DNA of 64,000 nucleotides, taken from NCBI GenBank assembly GCA_949987565.1, contig OX465107.1, positions 4,543,659-4,607,658 of the forward strand, read 5' to 3'. Position numbers and translations under genes: made by a program. How positions within the stretch are numbered: position 1 is the first letter of the stretch; the number at the start of each line of letters is the position of its first letter. Source of the DNA: Luidia sarsii (Eukaryota > Echinodermata > Asteroidea > Paxillosida > Luidiidae). The notes under the pieces are model-generated. The model saw only the letters and a program-made list of their open reading frames with translations. It had not been told where the DNA came from and did no database searches. Below, piece by piece: positions 57,425 to 64,000 of this stretch.

Positions 57425-58210
57425 TGTCCAAGGAATCCGCACACACCTATAAATATAAATGTTCACGCCATCATGAATTGCGATAGAAATTTTGCCCTAT
57501 ATACACAATAGTAGACAACAGCAAAACAATTTGCAGTACACGACTACCAGCAACAGGCTGTATGGAAATGAATTTCAAAATGTGCGACTGGTCTAACCCC
57601 GCCCCCTAAAAAAAAAAAATACGTGAGACCTATACATCTTCCCGTGGTTGACCCCAGTGGTTGAGTGCCCTCCTCGTTCTCAGCGGAATACAGTTCTCAC
57701 TCGGAGACATCCCGCGTCGGAGGGGGGGGGGGTCGGGGAGGGAGGGGGGGGGAGAGAACGAGGTTAAATATTTATTCTCATAACCGAAGAGGTGTTCTCA
57801 TACGCCGGGGGCATTGGGATATCAGCATCAGTGTAGATAAGTGTGTGGTTGAAGAAGAAGACAAACATTGCGCTAGCTTTGTCTTCTATACGCTGCTCAT
57901 TTTTTTTTTTTACCAAGGAGAATTGTTAAAAAACTACATCCCGCATAAAATATGTATAGATATCGAACACAGAAGGGCTGGTGGATTTGGGTCGTTGCCT
58001 CCTGTGAGCAGAGCGCATAAAATATTCCCGTGCCCTGCGGGAGACCTTTAGTTTGCCACAAAACTTTTAATTTCTCCGTTGCGATTGCAACAGGGTGATG
58101 ACCACGGAACACGCTGATTTCATTTGCGTCAAAGATGATGTAATACGATCAACATGTGGCACTCTACCGATATGCGTATAGTCACCTCAGTGCTTTATCG
58201 TCTTTACTGA
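57425..58210. other. gene-free stretch
   Basis: G-rich runs at 57721-57752. No exon was recognised. Confidence 0.4.
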
Positions 58211-58215
58211 CTGCC

Positions 58216-58594
58216 TAAAGCCCCTACACAACATTGGTCGAGGTCAAAGAATAGCATCCATACGTTGTCTGATCCAACATTTGCATGAAATAGCACACCT
58301 GTGAACATTTCAGCTCAATCCACTAACCGAGTCTCGAGAAAATCGTGAAAACCGCTTCATTTGTTTCGCGAAAATGCAGCATTCAACGCGGAACTGTTCC
58401 GAAAATATAGTTTAGATCTCGGTGACACGTAAACTAATTTTTTTACTCATTTCTCCCAAAATACAACATTTTACACAGAAATAATGATTTCAGTGAGAGG
58501 TTTCTAATGTAACCATCTTCAAACTGTATAAGTTTCATGTAAATCTGTGAACATTTCTGTTTTTCGATCTTACCAATGTTGTGTAGGGGCTTTA
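58216..58594 (-). mobile_element. MITE-like element, TAAAGCCCC family, copy 3
   Basis: A 379-bp element in the opposite orientation to copies 1 and 2. Both termini match the family (TAAAGCCCCTACACAACATT and complement) and the interior is colinear. The right edge reads TTTAA and the left CCTAA. Confidence 0.88.
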
Positions 58595-58602
58595 AAGACC
58601 AA

Positions 58603-58623
58603 CCCCCCCCCCCCCAAAAAAAA
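58603..58623 (+). repeat. C13A8 homopolymer junction
   Basis: Thirteen C then eight A, 8 bp beyond the end of MITE copy 3. Confidence 0.9.
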
Positions 58624-58624
58624 G

Positions 58625-59470
58625 CATCAAACTTCTGACTCGGATCAACATGTAAGGAAACGATTTTCAGAATATGCACACAACACAGGATTGGGTGGAT
58701 TCCCAGACGTACCCACCATGCGTCGTATTTCTCATTTGCTTCGCTGAAGAGTTTGGGTACGAAATTAATGGTCGTTTTATGCACGGTGACTGTTTTGTAA
58801 CCATTTCAAAAAAAATCCTGGAAAGGAGATGATGAAAGATCCCATGTACTTCTGCGCCCCAAACCCCTCACAATTCATCAAGTCCTGAAAGGTCACCATT
58901 CTCTTCGATAGATAAAGAGAGGGTGACGCCTCCGTGAAAGGCTTTAATCCACGAGGGGGGGGGGAGGAAATTGTATCCGTGAAAAAACCCCGGTTTGCCA
59001 TCGCAAATGCAGACAACTCAACTGATATGCCAGCCAGCACATTATACTCGCTGGTAAAGTGACTGGCGAACGGGCCATTTCCTCGCTTCCACGGTTTCAG
59101 TGTCAATTAGAGGGGCCCTCATGGAACACCCGGACTTTGACGGGAGGCCCCGTGCCACGACGTGCCAGCCCGGCCCGCTGCCAGCCTCACCCGGCTTCAT
59201 CCATCAACGGGGAATTATATCTGTTAAGTGCCGCGACCGAAGGAGAAAAAAAAGGTTGATTGAGTCCGGCCGATAGGCTGGCACGCCCCGGACTGATATA
59301 GGCCCTATCTTTTATTTGGCACGCTTAAAGGTGATGGCTAGAGTCAAAATGTTCAATAAAAATAATCAAGGTCCCACCCCAAAAAGGCGGAGGACTACTG
59401 ATGACTGGATATAATAATGCAGAAGATTACAAATGACAGCACCACGGATGACAAATGACATGACTGATCA
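58625..59470. other. gene-free stretch
   Basis: No supported feature. Confidence 0.4.
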
Positions 59471-59483
59471 TATAGGACAGATT

Positions 59484-59488
59484 AAAGA

Positions 59489-59540
<52 letters not shown>

Positions 59541-59615
59541 AAGAGGACAGAGGACAGAGGACAGAGGACAGAGGACAGAGGACAGAGGACAGAGGACAGA
59601 GGACAGAGGACAGAG

Positions 59616-59662
<47 letters not shown>

Positions 59663-59706
59663 TAGACAGAAGACAGAAGACAGAGGACAGAGGACAGAGG
59701 ACAGAG

Positions 59707-59746
<40 letters not shown>

Positions 59747-59762
59747 AGGACAGAGGACAGAG

Positions 59763-59795
<33 letters not shown>

Positions 59796-59916
59796 AGGAC
59801 AGAGGACAGAGGACAGAGGACAGAGGACAGAGGACAGAGGACAGAAGACAGAAGACACAGGACAGAAGACAGAGGACAGAGGACAGAGGACAGAGGACAG
59901 AAGACAGAGGACAAAG

Positions 59917-59955
<39 letters not shown>

Positions 59956-59986
59956 AAAGACAAAAGACAAAAGACAGAGGACAGAG

Positions 59987-60033
<47 letters not shown>

Positions 60034-60035
60034 AG

Positions 60036-60075
<40 letters not shown>

Positions 60076-60147
60076 AGGACAGAGGACAGAGGACAGAGGA
60101 CAGAGGACAGAGGACAGAGGACAGAGGACAGAGGACAGAGGACAAAG

Positions 60148-60205
<58 letters not shown>

Positions 60206-60310
60206 TAGAAGACAGAAGATAGAAGACAGAAGATAGAAGACAGAAGACAGAAGACAGAGGACAGAGGGCAGAGGACAGAGGACAGAGGGCAGAAAGCTGA
60301 AGACGGAAGA
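59484..60310 (+). repeat. 7-bp minisatellite (RGACAGA)
   Basis: About 118 units of AGACAGA and GGACAGA. The two variants occur in runs of 3-10 and are not mixed at random. Rare AAAGACA, CACAGGACA and AGATAGA units mark the middle and the right end. Cys-Leu-Leu-Ser frames on the minus strand are artefacts. Confidence 0.97.
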
Positions 60311-60314
60311 TAGA

Positions 60315-62955
60315 AGACAGACACGGGAGACAGAAGAACAACCCTAGATAGGGGTACAGTATGAGAATTGAGCCTCCGAGCCGCTTATTACTTCCCCTTC
60401 TCAGGCCTTCACCTTTGCCAAGACTCGACTCTCGTCGCAGATCCCCCTCGCCCTGATTGGGAAGACATGTCCGCCGCGCACTGGGCCGTGTAAGCTGGAA
60501 CACATTGCCCCGAGTAAACTCGGCACGCAATTATGTGTCGGCCACGCACGCTAATGATATGACGGGGCGAATCTGGGCCCTCTAACAAAATTGGCAATGA
60601 CCCCCCCCCCCTCCCACCCCCCCCCCCCCCCACCAAATTCAACGTCCCTCCCTCCCCCATCCCCACCTCCATCTCCATCTCCATCCACAGACAGCTGATA
60701 AGTGAGATACGGAAGACGTTGAGGCACATCCTCCTCCTCCATGAAACCCTACCACGAAATTTCAACACATTTCAAGTAGTATATCGTACTGACACGTGGG
60801 GGCGAGGACACAGAACGGACATCGCACACCAGGCATCCATCTTTTCAAAGTGAGAAATAAGGGTGTAAGACTGGTATCAACGCAGGCGAAAGAGAACCAC
60901 GCCCAAAGCGTGCCAATAACAACTATGATTGAGACGCGTAGATGATGGGGGCAGCTGCAGAGGAGGACCGTTCTGTTTCCATCTTTCCCTCCGATGGCAG
61001 CGAAGAGAGAGGAAGCCACAATCGGATCGACGTGGCCCGAAGAAAGAGACGGCGGCGGGAGCACAATCGATAACACTTCTGATGAGTTCGACATCTGCTT
61101 TAATGATGTGCGACGACTTGAGGCAAGACTACAAGGGCGGATTTTCTTCTTCTTTTTTTCCCTTTTTTTTTTGGGGGGGTATCGTTTCGGCCGAGCATTG
61201 CGTCCTAATTGATATTCTGTCCATGCATGTCGATGATGCGTGGCGGTGATGATGGCGATGATAAGGTTCACGGTGAATGTTAGCGTGACATACCCCCCAA
61301 AAATGGTTATCTCGTCAAATCAGCCAACCGGTTTGGGTTCCGTATGAGACGACGAAGCTCACTATAAGGCTAATGGGGACACGTAACGGACTGCAACGAG
61401 TCCAACAGATAGGCAGACGTCTTTTCCCCGTACACCGCATCCACAAACCTCCTCGCCCGTTCAGTTCGAGTCGCCCGTTCACCACACTGCATTTTGTTTG
61501 TCTCGAGTTACTCCTGCCGCAAACAGTCGTTTATATGTAACAGCGTTACTACGCCTTGCCTTCGATGAAACATGCATGGGTCTACTGTGGTTTCTTTTAT
61601 GGTTTGCAAGTTCCAAGTGATTGCACTCAGTAACCGGAGTGCAACAGTGTTGTATTTCTTCAGTAAAATATGATATGAACGATGTGGAGAAAGCATAAAC
61701 GGAGGAACCACTCACAATGATGAGATCAACCTCTTGCGTCGTACACGTGATAAGCTCGTAGCGTCCGGCGACCTCGCCTCGCTCACGAAGTCGCGGGAGA
61801 ATAACTATCTTTGGACTGAGAAGGGGGTGGGCGTGGCCACCATCTATCACCCTTCCGAAAGCAAGGTACAAGACACTCTCGAGCATGGCACGGGTGCATT
61901 GCGGTTACATTCACGGAGACTTCCTCCATTTCCACGATGTCTCCCCGCGGCGGTCACTACTCATCACTAGCAAGCTCCGTTGCGACCAAATTCACGCGGG
62001 CCCGCTGTTTCGTTGCTGTATGCGCACGTACTGTACGTGTTCGCATTAACGTGGTATATGCAGGGGCCCATGTTGACTTGCGCATTTTTGAACGCCGTTG
62101 CTACGGTGATAATAACCAATCTCAAGCCGTGGAAACCCTCGACAATGCACGGCTAAGGATATTGTTTTCTCTCCTCAGTGAAAAAGTACCAGGGAATGTT
62201 TTGATCCTAATCTACGCGCTGCTCAATTGTAAGGATTATCGTTGCACCATTCTGACAGCGTTATAGTGGAGCTATGTAGTGCGGTCTTCGCTAAGCGCAC
62301 GAGGCACGTATAGTGGCACAGCGGCTGCTATTCAGCTCTGCCTAGCTACACGCGTAGCAAAAAAATACAAAATATCCGTGGCGGGAAGAACAAAAAATCA
62401 CCAGCATTGACACACGCACAATCCGGCAACGCTACAGTGGTCGGGTTACTTAATAAAGGATGAGCTTGGAATATGCACGACTCTATAGCGATGGAAAATA
62501 CTCACATGGAAAGCTGTTCTCCTTCCCCCTCCTCCTCCTCTCCGGTCGACTCCGCGGGTTTAAAGGCGGCACGCACGCACGCACACACACACAAAATATC
62601 CCTGGAGGAGATCTGGGGGTCACGGCGCGTGCGGGCCGCTCACTGAGGGAGTGCGCGTATGCGCGCTCAGGCCGGCTGTGTGATATACGGTACGCCTCCC
62701 CGTACAGATAGACCTAACGTTACGATGATTGGGAGGAAGATGAAGAGGATGGGTGGATGGCTGGGGGTCCGGCTACGGTGTATCGCGCTTGACCGCGCGC
62801 CGTGTATCCAAGCAGCCGATGAATGGGCCGCGGCTTAGGTTTTTTTTTTATCGACGCGTGGGGGGGGGCGTGCTTTAATGATTGCGCATGCTCAGTAAGA
62901 AGGAGGACGATTTTTTTTCTTATTATGCGCGCGTTGTTGGGGACGACGCATTCAT
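60315..62955. other. gene-free stretch
   Basis: C-rich runs at 60601-60632, T10G7 at 61163-61179 and a short CACG repeat at 62570-62590. Frames of up to 169 codons were inspected and none is recognisable. Confidence 0.4.
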
Positions 62956-62969
62956 GATTCACCTTGGTA

Positions 62970-63592
62970 CAGAGGGAGGGAGGCAGGGAGGCAGGGAGGC
63001 AGGGAGGAAGGCAGGGAGGCAGGGGGCATGGAGGGAGGAAGGGAGGGAGGCAGGGAGGCAGGCAGGGAGGGAGGCAGGGAGGAAGGCAGGGAGGCAGGGG
63101 GCATGGAGGAAGGAAGGGAGGGAGGCAGGCAGGCAGGCAGGCAGGGAGGGAGGCAGGGAGGGAGGGAGGGAGGGAGGCATGGAGGTAGGGAGACAGGGAG
63201 GGAGGGAGGGAGGGAGGCAGGGAGGGAGTGACGGAGGGAGGGAGGCAGGGAGGCAGGGAGGGAGGGAGGGAGGGAGGCAGGGGGAGGGAGGCAGGGAGGG
63301 AGGCAGGGAGGGAGGCAGGGAGTGAGGGAGTGAGGCAGGGAGGCAGGCAGGGAGGCAGGGAGGGAGGGAGGGAGGGAGGCATGGAAGTAGGGAGGCGGGG
63401 AGGGAGGGAGGCAGGGAGGGAGTGACGGAGGCAGGGAGGCAAGGAGGCAGAGAGGGAGGGAGGGAGGGAGGGAGATAAGTAGAGAGGGAGGCAGGCAGGG
63501 GAGGCATGCAGGTAGGGAGGCAGGGAGGTAAGCAGAGAGGAAGGCAGGCAGGCAAGCAGGCAGGCAGGCAGGCATGCAGGCAGGCAGGCGCC
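62970..63592 (+). repeat. GGGA/GGCA tetramer array
   Basis: Mixed GGGA and GGCA units with a duplicated block of about 77 bp (marker GGGGGCATGGAGG near 63019 and 63096). The array ends in (GGCA)n at 63545-63589. Confidence 0.96.
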
Positions 63593-63594
63593 GT

Positions 63595-64000
63595 GAGATG
63601 TGATGCGCCGACAGGACAAAGACCAACTCTCCACCCACCCCTCCCTTCCCTTCATCCCCGACACACACCACACATCAGTCGCCCAGGAAACATAAATAAT
63701 GAAAGGCCAATTTACCTGGCTAATTTGATTGACGCGCTCCTACAAAACTACCATCCACTATTCCCAGGACAAATACAAAAAGAAAAATGCACAGCGCATC
63801 AGCGCTGGAAATATTAACATTTTTCCCAGTCCAGCATCAATATTGGCATTTATAATATTCCGTAAGCTTGTGTAAGGTAGCAATATTCAACGGACATCCC
63901 TCGTAAGGAATACAGAGTGTCCACATCACTATATATAGCGATCTGATTAGATTGGAGCTGAATGCAATTACCCTCTCGAATTCTTCTCATCTTCTTCTTT
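63595..64000. other. gene-free stretch at right edge
   Basis: No supported feature. The final bases begin a CTT-rich stretch. Confidence 0.4.

Overview
The window looks like a piece of a metazoan nuclear genome with one recognisable piece of coding sequence and about 63 kb of gene-free, repeat-rich DNA. The evidence for a bilaterian animal is a synaptotagmin exon bounded by GT-AG splice sites, interstitial TTAGGG telomere-type repeats, tRNA-derived SINEs, several families of short inverted-repeat (MITE-like) elements and retroelement pieces that resemble Penelope-like elements. A marine invertebrate, or another animal with GC-rich exons, is my best guess. The species cannot be fixed from the sequence alone.

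Coding content: bases 16-902 on the minus strand are one 887-bp internal exon of a synaptotagmin. It carries the transmembrane segment, the linker and the whole C2A domain, with all five calcium-binding aspartates. The next exon (C2B) lies off the left edge. The N-terminal exon(s) must lie to the right, so much of the window may be a long intron of this gene, but no upstream exon was identified.

Layout: 2.6-4.0 kb GA-rich tract; 4.4-7.1 kb AT-rich mobile-element cluster; 7.5-7.8 kb tandem inverted-end repeats; 9.1 kb GGGA array; 11.7-12.7 kb opposed GA and CT tracts; 13.2-13.9 kb two fold-back elements; 15.4-15.8 kb CTGCCY hexamer array; 19.1-19.4 kb 35-bp minisatellite; 20.3 and 23.1 kb SINEs; 23.8-24.3 kb GAA tract; 25.3-25.8 kb telomere-type repeats; 29.3-29.8 kb CTTG array; 32.1-32.8 kb 34-bp minisatellite; 35.8-36.2 kb GA tract; 37.0 kb TATA/poly(A) cassette; 38.8-39.5 kb opposed CT and GA tracts; 41.2-41.9 kb CTT tract; 42.6-44.6 kb GGGCA satellite; 45.9-46.3 kb GGCAGGGA array; 46.5 kb SINE; 47.7 kb MITE relative; 48.4-49.0 kb CT/TA tract; 50.7-51.2 kb 12-bp array; 52.2 kb Penelope-like fragment; 52.9-53.2 kb 9-bp array; 53.9 and 58.2 kb MITEs; 59.5-60.3 kb RGACAGA array; 63.0-63.6 kb GGGAGGCA array. 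Summing these intervals, roughly a fifth of the window is simple or tandem repeat.

The most interesting signals are: a recurrent, strictly polar junction of a C run with an A run (13 sites, never seen in the opposite order); about a dozen copies of a short stem plus GAAAC-GTC motif resembling degenerate hammerhead ribozymes of Penelope-like retroelements, often as inverted pairs; a fold-back element with 46-bp arms and a perfect 9-bp target duplication; and a five-member MITE family with TAAAGCCCC termini. Nearly all long open frames in the window are simple-repeat artefacts.
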